Positions 55,701-63,713 are shown, numbered from the stretch's first letter. The stretch: DNA of 64,000 nt from CAZGNZ01 sp964527215 (GCA_964527215.1 CAZGNZ010000001.1:62001-126000); one strand, 5' to 3'. Translations and numbers: made by a program. Notes: generated from the letters alone by a model not told the origin.

Positions 55701-55823
55701 GTTGACTTCTGTCAGGGCCAGGTGGGTCATGTTCAGTTCCCGGGCCCGAAGCACCAGATCCCTGGCCGGAGCGGTCCCCCGCATGGGAGAGAAAACAGAA
55801 TGGGTGTTCAGGTGTGCAAACAA
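52779..55823 (-). CDS. dnaE2: DnaE2/ImuC-type DNA polymerase III alpha subunit
   Basis: A C-family polymerase of 1014 residues, shorter than replicative DnaE (about 1160) and like error-prone DnaE2. The polymerase core is intact: GRGSGAASVVSY, the catalytic aspartates in PDIDIDF, and the third in LLKIDLLGNRSL. The N-terminal PHP domain has lost metal ligands: HLNTHS replaces HLHVHS and ALTEV replaces ALTDH. It ends after the OB fold (about 900-985) without the replicative tau-binding tail. The start is TTG at 55823, with GGA nine bases ahead. It is third in the lexA-imuB-dnaE2 series, where it should copy across lesions with ImuB. Confidence 0.88.
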   Translation of the reverse strand: MFAHLNTHSVFSPMRGTAPARDLVLRARELNMTHLALTEVNGLWGFIRFVQYAREQGIQPIAGTNIITKNSDIILLAENQAGYENICRILTVVHDNPEQDLTTLLQRRRSGLFVLAHREHDLTELTRILPNSHLYIELRPGLTERQVNRLCREFELEAVATGDVYFLSPDDQKTHCILRAIDHNSTLSQLDEKEFKSTRHFFRSEKQMIDFFPNSMDAINNAQYLAERCKTDWKYVNTIFPEMSLKDTHKANIQLRQLVEKGARKRFGEISSAVEQRIEYELSLIMQKGFAPYFLVVYDIVRQTRATIGRGSGAASVVSYCLFITQVDPLKYNLQFERFIHPERVDMPDIDIDFPWDERDDILDYVFRKYTKSRTAMVCSQVFIQPRSAIREVGKVYGLSNEEIKAVTKRIGYLNRTRNLAEWIGQDNRFKNLDMDDTLMEIVRQSEKVLGAFRYASVHPGGTIIVPDEIQKYVPVMMAPKGVQIVEWEKDQVEDSGLLKIDLLGNRSLAVVRDTLKQIGLHRNKYMDYHQIQPEKDTETEALMKAGRTMGVFYIESPATRQLLAKAGRVDFEHVVIYSSIIRPAANRYTNLMLERIHGQPWQLLHPDLDFLEESYGIMVYEEQVSTTARKMASFGYAESDYLRKVISRPSLKYLIPSWRRKFMRGMARRGYSRELALTLWGMIESFSGYSFCKPHSASYAMLSFTCAYLKAHYPAEFLASVISNQGGFYSAFAYLSEARRFGIRILLPHINRSNKAFKGRKDQIRLGFMIIKKLQQKSVDAILDERKAGDFQSLEDFLLRVDLDLADAMALTNAGCFSELEPELNHKQIAFKVACFYLQDDQGEPLDPPSDPTPLSCEEQLKLEIESFGFPISEHPLERYLPWFEGRIRKARDIPKHIGRTINLLGVYITRKVTSTRKHEAMEFVTFEDETDIFECVMFPKTFETYGDLLNWETLFVIRGKVEISFGVVTVTIQKLASLQQMVRRMHPKIKNEVLELTTQAAAAVPEMDLSSF

Positions 55824-56044
55824 ATTAACTGATCCGTTGTGTAAATACCTTCGCTGAAAATTGAAATTGGAAAATCGTTATTTGGAAATCGTGATTTGTA
55901 ATTCAACATAAGCATGACAGAAATGCCTATGATTTCTGGTGCAGAATTCACTATCCGCCCAATACAATGCTGAGTCCGGATTCACATGATTGACATATTA
56001 TTGGAGTGGAGTAAAACCAGAATTTTCAAAGTGTTCACTGGGGT

Positions 56045-57199
56045 TTAACCCAGCGCTGCGGCTGTTTTGACGGCATCAAATCCAAAGCGGCGGCGCACGT
56101 CATCCAGAGCGGATGCCAGAGCCAGATTGCTTTCCTGCTGGGTATCAAACAGATTCAGCTGCTGAGCAGTGACTTTCAGGCGGGTGGCATCCAGGAAAAT
56201 TGCCCGGATTCGGTTGCGCCGGTAATTGGCCCTGGCGAACAGATCCAGACAGGTGTCCACCACAGAGTAATTGTCATTGCGGGGCAGAGTCCCTTTGCGG
56301 GCATTGCGGAAACCGTCGGCATAATGAATCTCCAGAGTCACGGACCGGGCAATCTGCCGCCGTTGCCGCAGCTGAAAGGCCGTCTGCTCTGCCAGATTCC
56401 GGACCACTGCCCGCAGAATCGTTTCATCGTTGGTATCATTGGCCAGTACCTTCTGCTCAATAATGTGGTTTTGAAACTGCGGGGGTTTTACCATGGAAGT
56501 GTCTTCGCCTTGTGATTCGCGGGTAATTTGTCCCTGGTACTGACCAAAAAGGATTTCGGCTGTCCGCGGCTGGCGGACCAGGTTTTGAATATTCAGAACC
56601 TGCTTGAGAAAAAGGAAATCAATGATGCGCTGCACCGGTTTCTCCTGAGCAGAAGGCAGCAGCTGTGAGGGCAGAGGTGCCAGAAAGCCGGGTTCATTAC
56701 CAGCGGTTACTTCGTGGATTTGCTCCGGAGCAACTTCCGTGGCAATTCGGCTGACCAGTTTATTGGTGCTGATTCCCACCTGACTGCTGAGGTTGATTCG
56801 GGACTGTATTTCCCGGAATATGGAATGGCCGGCCTGGATCTGGCTGCGGTGTATGGTGTCCATTCCCGTCATATCGATATGGAATTGTCCGTACCGGGCG
56901 GGTTCCACCAGTGGAGAAAAATGGGACAGAGTTTGGTATAGATAGCGGTTCAGACGTGCATACATGCGGTTGTTGTAAGGCAGCAGGCGGGCACCGTGGG
57001 ACATTTTTCGGGCAAGGGATACCTTCATGCCTTCATGGAGTCCTTCCTCCCGGGCTTCGGGGGAAAGCCCAACGATGGTACCATTCTGATGATGAGAGGA
57101 GATAATGGCGACGGCCCGGGTGCGCAGACCGGCATCCAGAATCCGTTCGGCCTGAATCTCAAATTCTTTCAGTCTTATGTGGAAGATGTGACGCAGCAT
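56045..57199 (-). CDS. imuB: ImuB-like Y-family polymerase homologue lacking catalytic acids
   Basis: A 384-residue Y-family protein with palm, fingers, thumb and little-finger regions. The catalytic carboxylates are missing. Where active polymerases read HIDMDAFFASVE, it reads HIRLKEFEIQAE, with R9 and K11 in place of the metal aspartates. Where they read SIDEAYLD it reads HIDMTGMD, keeping the aspartate but losing the glutamate. Near residue 345 it has QLNLF, a perfect sliding-clamp binding motif. This combination is the hallmark of ImuB, a non-catalytic adaptor that brings DnaE2 to the clamp. It lies between lexA and dnaE2. No imuA is present. Confidence 0.88.
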   Translation of the reverse strand: MLRHIFHIRLKEFEIQAERILDAGLRTRAVAIISSHHQNGTIVGLSPEAREEGLHEGMKVSLARKMSHGARLLPYNNRMYARLNRYLYQTLSHFSPLVEPARYGQFHIDMTGMDTIHRSQIQAGHSIFREIQSRINLSSQVGISTNKLVSRIATEVAPEQIHEVTAGNEPGFLAPLPSQLLPSAQEKPVQRIIDFLFLKQVLNIQNLVRQPRTAEILFGQYQGQITRESQGEDTSMVKPPQFQNHIIEQKVLANDTNDETILRAVVRNLAEQTAFQLRQRRQIARSVTLEIHYADGFRNARKGTLPRNDNYSVVDTCLDLFARANYRRNRIRAIFLDATRLKVTAQQLNLFDTQQESNLALASALDDVRRRFGFDAVKTAAALG

Positions 57200-57404
57200 A
57201 AATGAAAGTTCTGAGTTTTAAGTTGCCAGTAATCAGCGGTCAGTAAGTAATCATTGTGTGAATTACTTTGCAAAAGCTGAAATTTGAAAATCGAAACTTG
57301 AGAAAACGCAATTCAAAAAACGCAATCAGTCATTTATCACTGTGAATAAGACCGGCCTGATTACGGTTCATTCGAGTTTCCAGTTTCTGCTTTCAAGTTA
57401 CAGT

Positions 57405-58010
57405 TTACGGACTGTCATAATTTCGAATCAGTCCCAGTACGATACCGCCGATGCGGAAATTATCTTCCGGAGTGACGTGAATGATGCTGAATTCAGGGTT
57501 TCGGGGATGCAGTTCAATACCGTCGGGTCCGGGGTGATAGCGTTTAAGGGTGGCTTCATCGTTGACGTATGCCACAACTGTCTGTCCCGGCGCGGCTGTC
57601 ACGGTCTGCCGGATAACCACAAGATCACCGTCCTGAATATTGTCCTCGATCATGGATTCCCCCCGAACCTGGAGCAGATAGTTGTCCGGGTGGTTGAAGG
57701 ACAGAGGGACTTCAATGTATTCCGTATCTTCAAACACTTCCAGGGGGTAACCGGCGGCGATAATGCCCAGCAGCGGCAGGGAGTTGGCTATGCGCTGTTC
57801 CAGAACCGAGAGTGCGCGCTTTCCGTTATATCCCTTGATGCGTTTGATAACGCCTTCCCGCTCCAGTTCATTAACATACCAGTTGACGGTGCCCAGGGAT
57901 TTGATGTGCAGCCCATCCATGATTTCAATAAAAGTGGGCGGCCGGTCATTGGAATGGGTAAAATTACTGATGAAGTCAACAAAGCGCTGTTTTTTGGGTG
58001 ACAAGGACAT
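57405..58010 (-). CDS. lexA: LexA repressor
   Basis: SOS regulator, 201 residues. The N-terminal winged helix (about 1-65) with SPKKQRFVDFI and EIMDGLHIKSLGTVNWYV is recognisable, though the recognition helix differs from E. coli LexA. The C-terminal autoprotease is intact: cleavage bond A86-G87, nucleophile S119 in RGESM and general base K156 in ATLKRYH. The DNA site it reads is probably different from CTGT-N8-ACAG; inverted repeats lie upstream (58127-58152 and 58208-58230). It heads the imuB-dnaE2 cluster, 205 bases before imuB. Confidence 0.93.
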   Translation of the reverse strand: MSLSPKKQRFVDFISNFTHSNDRPPTFIEIMDGLHIKSLGTVNWYVNELEREGVIKRIKGYNGKRALSVLEQRIANSLPLLGIIAAGYPLEVFEDTEYIEVPLSFNHPDNYLLQVRGESMIEDNIQDGDLVVIRQTVTAAPGQTVVAYVNDEATLKRYHPGPDGIELHPRNPEFSIIHVTPEDNFRIGGIVLGLIRNYDSP

Positions 58011-58126
58011 AACAACTCCCGATTGGATATTTCATCGAAAACAGAATTGGAGCCAAGCCTGCACTGCTGTTGGGAGACCCGAATATTGCCGGCGGATTCA
58101 ATTCTGCTGCAATGATTTTAAAAACT

Positions 58127-58152
58127 CGTAAGTTACTCGTAAGTAATTTACG
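58127..58152. promoter_or_regulatory. Candidate LexA operator cluster upstream of lexA
   Basis: The palindrome CGTAAGTAATTTACG (58138-58152) has CGTA and TACG arms seven bases apart. A partial copy, CGTAAGTTAC, sits directly to its left (58127-58136), so CTCGTAAGT is directly repeated. It lies 117-142 bases before the lexA start. Confidence 0.4.
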
Positions 58153-58207
58153 ACAAAACCGGGAGACGGCAAGGGAAAATCAGTATTCTGTCGGAATATA
58201 TTTACTT

Positions 58208-58230
58208 TACGCGAGCGTATTTATTGTACG
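58208..58230. promoter_or_regulatory. Second CGTA-N7-TACG palindrome upstream of lexA
   Basis: CGTATTTATTGTACG (58216-58230) has the same CGTA-N7-TACG design as the site at 58138, and overlaps a TACG-CGAG-CGTA inverted pair (58208-58219). It sits between lexA and the VOC gene, just after the VOC stop on the minus strand. Confidence 0.35.
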
Positions 58231-58239
58231 TGAATGCGC

Positions 58240-58632
58240 TCACTGTACGCAGAAACCGTTGCCTTCCGGGTCTTTCATGACGGTCCATTTGGAGGTGTAG
58301 GGGCCCACGGTCTGGGATTTCCGTTCCACAATGGATGCGCCCAGTTTGGTCAGACGGGCGATTTCCTGCTCCGGATCGTCGGTGTGCAGGTCCAGATGGA
58401 TGGGAATGGAGGTGGTGGGGGATTTCTCTTTCTTGAGGAAAAAGAGTCGAGGACTTTTGCCTTCCGGGTCGATAATGGCAGCGGCCATGTTCAAGTCGCC
58501 GCCTTCGGCTTCCAGAGCGTCCAGGAATCCGGGAGGGGCTTCCTGTATCTGATAATTCAGTGCCGCGGCCCAGAATCGGGCCAGTCCGGCCGGATCGGCA
58601 CAGGCGAAAGTGATATTGGCGATAGATGCCAT
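58240..58632 (-). CDS. VOC (glyoxalase/bleomycin-resistance) superfamily protein
   Basis: A 130-residue protein with the paired beta-alpha-beta-beta-beta modules of the vicinal-oxygen-chelate fold: SIANITFACADPAGLARFWAAAL opens the first, and IPIHLDLHTDDPEQEIARLTKLGA the second, with VMKDPEGNGFCV at the end. It resembles the Glyoxalase_6 group of unknown substrate. The start at 58632 is fixed by AAAGGAA six bases ahead; a longer frame to 58746 adds unlikely residues. It reads toward lexA and ends 229 bases before it. Confidence 0.88.
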   Translation of the reverse strand: MASIANITFACADPAGLARFWAAALNYQIQEAPPGFLDALEAEGGDLNMAAAIIDPEGKSPRLFFLKKEKSPTTSIPIHLDLHTDDPEQEIARLTKLGASIVERKSQTVGPYTSKWTVMKDPEGNGFCVQ

Positions 58633-59002
58633 GGTGGTTCCTTTTTTGAAAATGACTGAAATTTGACAGCGGAAAGTTAAAGACGGATGCGTATTGGTGG
58701 GGAATGGAAATCTGAAATTGGGAATTGGGGTTCGGCAGGCTACCAACTGACCGCTTCCAGGTCTCTTGTCGACTCAACTGCTCCCAGCCAGTAAAGCCGC
58801 GCTCAACCAATACACCATTTCACCAATAACCACACCCTGCCTGCAAAGCCTTATTCACCGCCTCATTCTACTTCCATCTGTTGCACCCTTTCAGGGTTCA
58901 ATCATTTATCAAAAGGACACCCGGGCTGCGCCCCTGTCTGACAGATTCAGCCCCTTCAGGGCTGGGAAATCTGAATTTTGCAAACGATCTGTGGAACCTT
59001 AG

Positions 59003-59178
59003 CCCGAATATTTCATGAGAAATCTATTCCGATGATGGATCTGCTCAATTCTACAGCGTTATACTCGAAAAATGTTCTCAACGTACTGTCCAGTACGATT
59101 TCACTCATTTTTCTTCATATGCCTTGTAGAATCAATCATTTTCATCATCTCATTGCAAAGTCTCATGAAATATCCGGG
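59003..59178. mobile_element. MITE-like insertion with 18-bp terminal inverted repeats
   Basis: A 176-base element that interrupts the junction between repeat units A and B; the other two junctions have no such insert. Left end CCCGAATATTTCATGAGA (59003-59020), right end the inverted copy with one mismatch (59161-59178). It is flanked by TTAG on both sides (58999-59002, 59179-59182), a probable target duplication. Inside, ACGTACTGTCCAGTACG forms a hairpin near 59090. It contains no gene. A diverged copy lies at 29477-29675. Confidence 0.75.
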
Positions 59179-59443
59179 TTAGATAGAAAATCCCACTAAG
59201 TTCACCCATCCCAAACCCCCACCACTCCCGGGGAAATGCCACTTGGCATGGGATTCAGGATGCAACAATCCCAATCCCGGCAGTTAACATCTGCCGGACC
59301 AAAATATGATTATTCGAGCACTCATTTGTATTATTACTATGCATCCTGAACCGGAATCCGGACAGCAATCGAAGGGAAATGGTAAATAGTATATTGGTAA
59401 ATAGGCATCAGGGATTGCATTCCTTGCTGACGACTGACCGCTG

Positions 59444-59975
59444 ACTAATTAACCATTTCACCGCTATGCCATTCCACTACTCAACCACTCAACAGCACCC
59501 TGCAGACAACCTGAATCGACCACTCAACCAATACTATTATGCCAAGCCCTAAACGCATTTGGTGTGTTCTGAAATTCAGTGAAATGGAATGTTCTTTTCT
59601 TCGAAGAAAAGAACCAAAAGAACATGCGCTGCAGACCAATTTCATCTCGATTGAATGTTTCATTGAATGAGATAAACTCGTCCCGTCGAAAATCAGACGG
59701 GACTCGAACAACAACATCTCATTCGCGCCATGAAACATCCAATCTCGACAGTCTGCTCTCCGCTCAGACTGACTGAAATTGAACTGAATGCGCGACAACA
59801 CTTGTACTTCTCAGCCCTTGCGCTGACCACTGTTCGCTGACGACCCAACTGCTCCCTAGCAGGTAGTGCTGCTCGACAACTTACATTATCAACCAGTTTA
59901 CCGCACCCTGCCTGCGAAGTCTGACTCAACCAATCAACTATTACACCATTATACCATTTCACTAAGCCCCGAGAT
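59444..59975. other. Spacer between repeat units B1 and B2 with two palindromes
   Basis: Contains a perfect 24-base palindrome (59591-59614, half-site GTTCTTTTCTTC) and an eight-pair stem, GTCCCGTC (59680-59687) with GACGGGAC (59696-59703). No credible gene is present. Confidence 0.6.
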
Positions 59976-61522
59976 CACCCATCCCAAACCCCCACAACTC
60001 CCGGGGAAATGCCACTTGGCATGGGATTCAGGATGCAACAATCCCAATCCCGGCAGTTAACATCTGCCGGACCAAAATATGATTATTCGAGCACTCATTT
60101 GTATTATTACTATGCATCCTGAACCGGAATCCGGACAGCAATCGAAGGGAAATGGTAAATAGTATATTGGTAAATAGGCATCAGGGACTGCGTTCCTTGC
60201 TGACGACTGACCACTGATCACTGACAGCTGACGGCTTTCCGTTCTTACAGAACAGTATTATGTCAGAAAGCCTAAATCACCCATTACACCATTACACTAA
60301 TCAACGACACCCAGCCAGTAAAGCCGCGCTCAACCAATACACCATTTCACCAATAACCACACCCTGCCTGCAAAGCCTTATTCACCGCCTCATTCTACTT
60401 CCATCTGTTGCACCCTTTCAGGGTTCAATCATTTATCAAAAGGACACCCGGGCTGCGCCCCTGTCTGACAGATTCAGCCCCTTCAGGGCTGGGAAATCTG
60501 AATTTTGCAAACGATCTGTGGAACCTCAGATAGAAAATCCCACTAACTTCACCCATCCCAAAACCCCACCATTCCCGGGGAAATGCCACTTGGCATGGGA
60601 TTCAGGATGCAGCAATCCCAACCCCGGCAGCTAACATCTGCCGGACTAAAATATGATTATTCGAGCACTCACCTGTATTATTACTATGCATCCTGAACCG
60701 GAATCCGGACAGCAATCGAAGGGAAATGGTAAATAGTATATTGGTAAATAGGCATCAGGGACTGCGTTCCTTGCTGACGACTGACCACTGATCACTGACA
60801 GCTGACGGCTTTCCGTTCTTACAGAACAGTATTATGTCAGAAAGCCTAAATCACCCATTACACCATTACACTAATCAACGACACCCAGCCAGTAAAGCCG
60901 CGCTCAACCAATACACCATTTCACCAATAACCACACCCTGCCTGCAAAGCCTTATTCACCGCCTCATTCTACTTCCATCTGTTGCACCCTTTCAGGGTTC
61001 AATCATTTATCAAAAGGACACCGGGGCTGCGCCCCGGTCTGACAGATTCAGCCCCTTCAGGGCAGGAAGATCTGAACTTTGCAAACGATCTGTGGAACCT
61101 CAGATAGAAAATCCCACTAAGTTCACCCATCCCAAACCCCCACCACTCCCGGGGAAATGCCACTTGGCATGGGATTCAGGATGCAACAATCCCAATCCCG
61201 GCAGTTAACATCTGCCGGACTATAATATGATTATTCGAGCACTCACCTGTATTAATACTATGCATCCTGAACCGTGATCCGGACAACAATCGAAGGGAAA
61301 TGGTAAATAGTATATTGGTAAATAGGCATCGGGGACTGCATTCCTTGCTGACGACTGACCGCTGATCACTGACAGCTGACGGCTTTCCAAGTCTACTCAA
61401 CCGCACCCTATTGGGAAATCTAACTCAACCACTTAGCCACTCAACTTCACCAGGAAAATAACAATATCATTCGAATTATTTATTCAAATGCATAAACGAA
61501 AACGGAAATATCTTAACCAACA

Positions 61523-61550
61523 AAAAAAGCCCCGGAAACCGGAGCTTTTT
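61523..61550. terminator. Bidirectional-looking terminator after tRNA-Leu
   Basis: On the minus strand AAGCTCCGG pairs with CCGGGGCTT around a three- to four-base loop and runs into seven T. It begins right after the tRNA 3' end. The plus strand also has a T-run. Confidence 0.85.
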
Positions 61551-61551
61551 G

Positions 61552-61637
61552 TGCCCGAGACTGGAGTCGAACCAGCACATCCAAAAACGGATACTAGACC
61601 CTGAACCTAGCGTGTCTACCAATTTCACCACCCGGGC
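61552..61637 (-). tRNA. tRNA-Leu (anticodon CAG)
   Basis: An 86-base class II tRNA. The acceptor stem GCCCGGG pairs with CTCGGGC (one mismatch or wobble), the D-arm has AATTGGTAGAC, the anticodon stem CTAGG/TCTAG holds loop TTCAGGG with anticodon CAG, a long variable arm carries ATCC-GTTTTT-GGAT, and the T-arm has GGTTCGACTCC. The discriminator is A, as expected for Leu. CCA is not encoded; the next bases lead into the terminator. Confidence 0.95.
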
Positions 61638-61993
61638 ACTGATCATCAGGTGATGATACGTTCCTGCAGAATATGGTATTCATTCGGAACCAAACATTCG
61701 ATTAGAATCACATGTAAATATGATCACCAAATCGAGGCACAAAAATTAAAATATTTCATATCTGCAAGACAAGTAAATATCTTGAAACAGGTAGAAATAA
61801 TCGGGTAAATTGAATGTCTGTTATCGAGAGAAATGCGTTTGACTGAGGAGAGAGTAAATGTCTTTTTTCAGGATGATTACTGGTGTTTTCGGCATTCGGG
61901 TCTGCGGCAAATGTATTTCGTGTTTTAAATGAATTCAAACTGCCGGGAAACAACCCGGCTGTGAACAAACAATTGATTGAGCAGGCATCCCGG
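61638..61993. other. Intergenic region between tRNA-Leu and smpB
   Basis: Should hold divergent promoters for the tRNA (minus) and smpB (plus). TTGAAA at 61782-61787 with TAAATT 18 bases on is a weak candidate for smpB. An open frame upstream of the smpB start (from 61883) is not conserved-looking. Nothing else is recognised. Confidence 0.45.
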
Positions 61994-62449
61994 ATGAGCA
62001 TCAAAGTCATTACCACCAACCGGAAAGCAAGACACGAATACCATATCATTGAAAGATTTGAGGCCGGGCTGGTGCTGCAGGGAAGTGAAGTCAAGGCTCT
62101 GCGGGAAGGTAAAGGCAATGTTAAAGAAGCCTATGTCCGCTTTGTTAACAGCGAACTGTACGTCATCGGTATGCACATCGGTGAATACTCCCATGCCGGT
62201 TACTCATCCCACACACCTGTACATGACAGAAAACTGCTGGTGACCAGAAGAGAACTGCATAAGCTGAACCGCTCCATCGACGAGAAGGGTATGACCATGG
62301 TTCCGCTTTCCATATATTTCAAACACGGACTGGCAAAGCTGGAATTCGGTCTGGCCCGTGGCAAAAAAAACTGGGATAAAAGACAGGATATCAAGCAGCG
62401 TGACGCCAAACGCGAAACCGACCGCATGCTGAAAGACAGCCGCTATTAA
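61994..62449 (+). CDS. smpB: SsrA-binding protein SmpB
   Basis: Partner of tmRNA in rescue of stalled ribosomes. From the ATG at 61994 it has 151 residues, the normal size; a longer frame to 61883 would add 37 residues without family resemblance. Family features: TTNRKARHEYHIIERFEAGLVLQGSEVKALREGKGN is read across residues 5-40 (beta-barrel core with the tRNA-like interaction surface), followed by HDRKLLVTRREL, and a basic C-terminal tail with LARGKKNWDKRQDIKQRDAKRE, the DKR motif that enters the decoding centre. It is followed 52 bases later by tyrS. Confidence 0.95.
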   Translation: MSIKVITTNRKARHEYHIIERFEAGLVLQGSEVKALREGKGNVKEAYVRFVNSELYVIGMHIGEYSHAGYSSHTPVHDRKLLVTRRELHKLNRSIDEKGMTMVPLSIYFKHGLAKLEFGLARGKKNWDKRQDIKQRDAKRETDRMLKDSRY

Positions 62450-62501
62450 GGCGAACCAATATCAGTTACCGACCATTGCAAATCACATCCGGAAAAACAG
62501 T

Positions 62502-63713
62502 ATGAAACACTTCCCTTCAATTAACGAACAAATGGATATCATTCGTCGGGGAATCGATGAAATTATTCCCGAAGATGAACTGGTTAAAAAACTCGAAAAC
62601 GCTGAAAACGAAAATAAGCCCCTTCAGATAAAACTGGGCTGTGATCCCAGTCGGCCGGATCTCCATATCGGCCATGCGGTCGTACTGCGCAAGATGCGCA
62701 ATTTCCAGGACCTTGGACATCAGGCAACATTGGTCATCGGCGATTTCACGGCCATGATCGGTGATCCCACCGGCCGTAATAAAACCCGACCCCAACTGAC
62801 AATGGAAGACACCCACAAAAATGCCCAGTCTTATGTGGAACAGGCAGGTCAGGTACTTGATATTGAGAAGTTGAAAATCGTTTACAATTCAGAATGGCTG
62901 AACAAGCTGAATTTCACTGATGTGATTGGTCTTTCTGCCAAAATCACTGTTGCTCAAATGCTGGCTCGGGATGATTTCAGCAAACGATATCAGGAAGGTG
63001 TACCAATCTCGATTCATGAGTTTATGTATCCCATCGCACAGGGCTACGACTCGGTCGCGCTGAATTCGGATGTGGAACTGGGCGGTACCGATCAGAAATT
63101 CAATCTTCTGGTTGGCCGCGAACTGCAGCGTGAGTTCAAACAGGAACCGCAGATTATTATCACAACCCCTTTGCTTGAAGGGACCGACGGACAGAAGAAA
63201 ATGTCCAAATCCTACGACAATTATATTGGGATCACCGACACACCGAATAATATGTTCGGCAAAGCAATGTCCATTCCGGATGAACTGATTGCCCGATACT
63301 TTGAGTTTGCCACAGATATTCCCAATCGCGAACTGGCGGCAGTCAGGAATGATCTGGAAGCCGGCACATCCAATCCCAGAGATCTGAAAATGAAGCTTGG
63401 ACGGGATCTGATTGCCGTATATCACGATGCGGCAGCCGGTCAGGCAGCACAGGATGCATTTATTAAAATGTATCGGAAAAAAGAAATTCCGGACGAAATG
63501 CCTGAAGTCATCATTACGGAATCGATAAAACTGGTGAAGCTGATCGTTGAAAACGGACTGCTGAAAAGCAATGGAGAAGCCCGGCGGCAGATTCAGTCCG
63601 GTGCTATCCAGCTTGACGGCAAAAAGGTCGATGACATTCACTGCAGGCTGGAACCGGGCAAAGAACACATATTAAAAGTAGGCAAACACAAATATATGAG
63701 GATCAAATCATGA
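62502..63713 (+). CDS. tyrS: Tyrosyl-tRNA synthetase
   Basis: Class I aminoacyl-tRNA synthetase that charges tRNA-Tyr. The 403-residue protein has the HIGH motif in DLHIGHAVVL, a Rossmann catalytic domain, the KMSKS loop in GQKKMSKS, and a C-terminal S4 RNA-binding domain (about 345-403). The sequence KLGCDPSRPDLHIGH is typical of the TyrZ/TyrRS-2 group. Its stop overlaps the next gene's ATG (ATGA). Confidence 0.95.
   Translation: MKHFPSINEQMDIIRRGIDEIIPEDELVKKLENAENENKPLQIKLGCDPSRPDLHIGHAVVLRKMRNFQDLGHQATLVIGDFTAMIGDPTGRNKTRPQLTMEDTHKNAQSYVEQAGQVLDIEKLKIVYNSEWLNKLNFTDVIGLSAKITVAQMLARDDFSKRYQEGVPISIHEFMYPIAQGYDSVALNSDVELGGTDQKFNLLVGRELQREFKQEPQIIITTPLLEGTDGQKKMSKSYDNYIGITDTPNNMFGKAMSIPDELIARYFEFATDIPNRELAAVRNDLEAGTSNPRDLKMKLGRDLIAVYHDAAAGQAAQDAFIKMYRKKEIPDEMPEVIITESIKLVKLIVENGLLKSNGEARRQIQSGAIQLDGKKVDDIHCRLEPGKEHILKVGKHKYMRIKS

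Larger units (their letters stand above)
58783..61390. repeat. Interspersed two-unit repeat field (A and B units)
   Basis: Non-coding field of two alternating repeats. Unit A, about 216 bases: 58783-58998, 60310-60526 and 60884-61100. Unit B, about 265 bases: 59181-59443, 59976-60240, 60527-60814 and 61101-61387. From about 60240 on, A+B form a tandem with an exact 574-base period. Copies differ by scattered substitutions. Unit A contains a small palindromic stretch with CAGGG/CCCTG and GGGCTGCGCCC motifs. Unit B contains CCGGGGAAATGCCACTTGG and CCGGCAG/CTGCCGG pairs. Between units lie word-like stretches such as CTGACCACTGATCACTGAC. No transposase or CRISPR-like spacing is present. Confidence 0.85.

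Noticed and set aside
60260..61208. Two 124-codon frames (60260-60634 and 60834-61208) with near-identical translations
   Set aside because: They lie exactly one repeat period (574 bases) apart within the A/B field. Differences between them are mostly amino-acid changing, there is no ribosome binding site, and the frame crosses unit boundaries, so similarity reflects DNA repetition.
58783..61390. CRISPR array
   Set aside because: Repeat units exceed 200 bases with no short regular repeats and unique spacers, and no cas genes are near.
61883..61993. 37-residue N-terminal extension of SmpB
   Set aside because: SmpB proteins normally begin at the position of the ATG at 61994 and the extra part shows no family resemblance.
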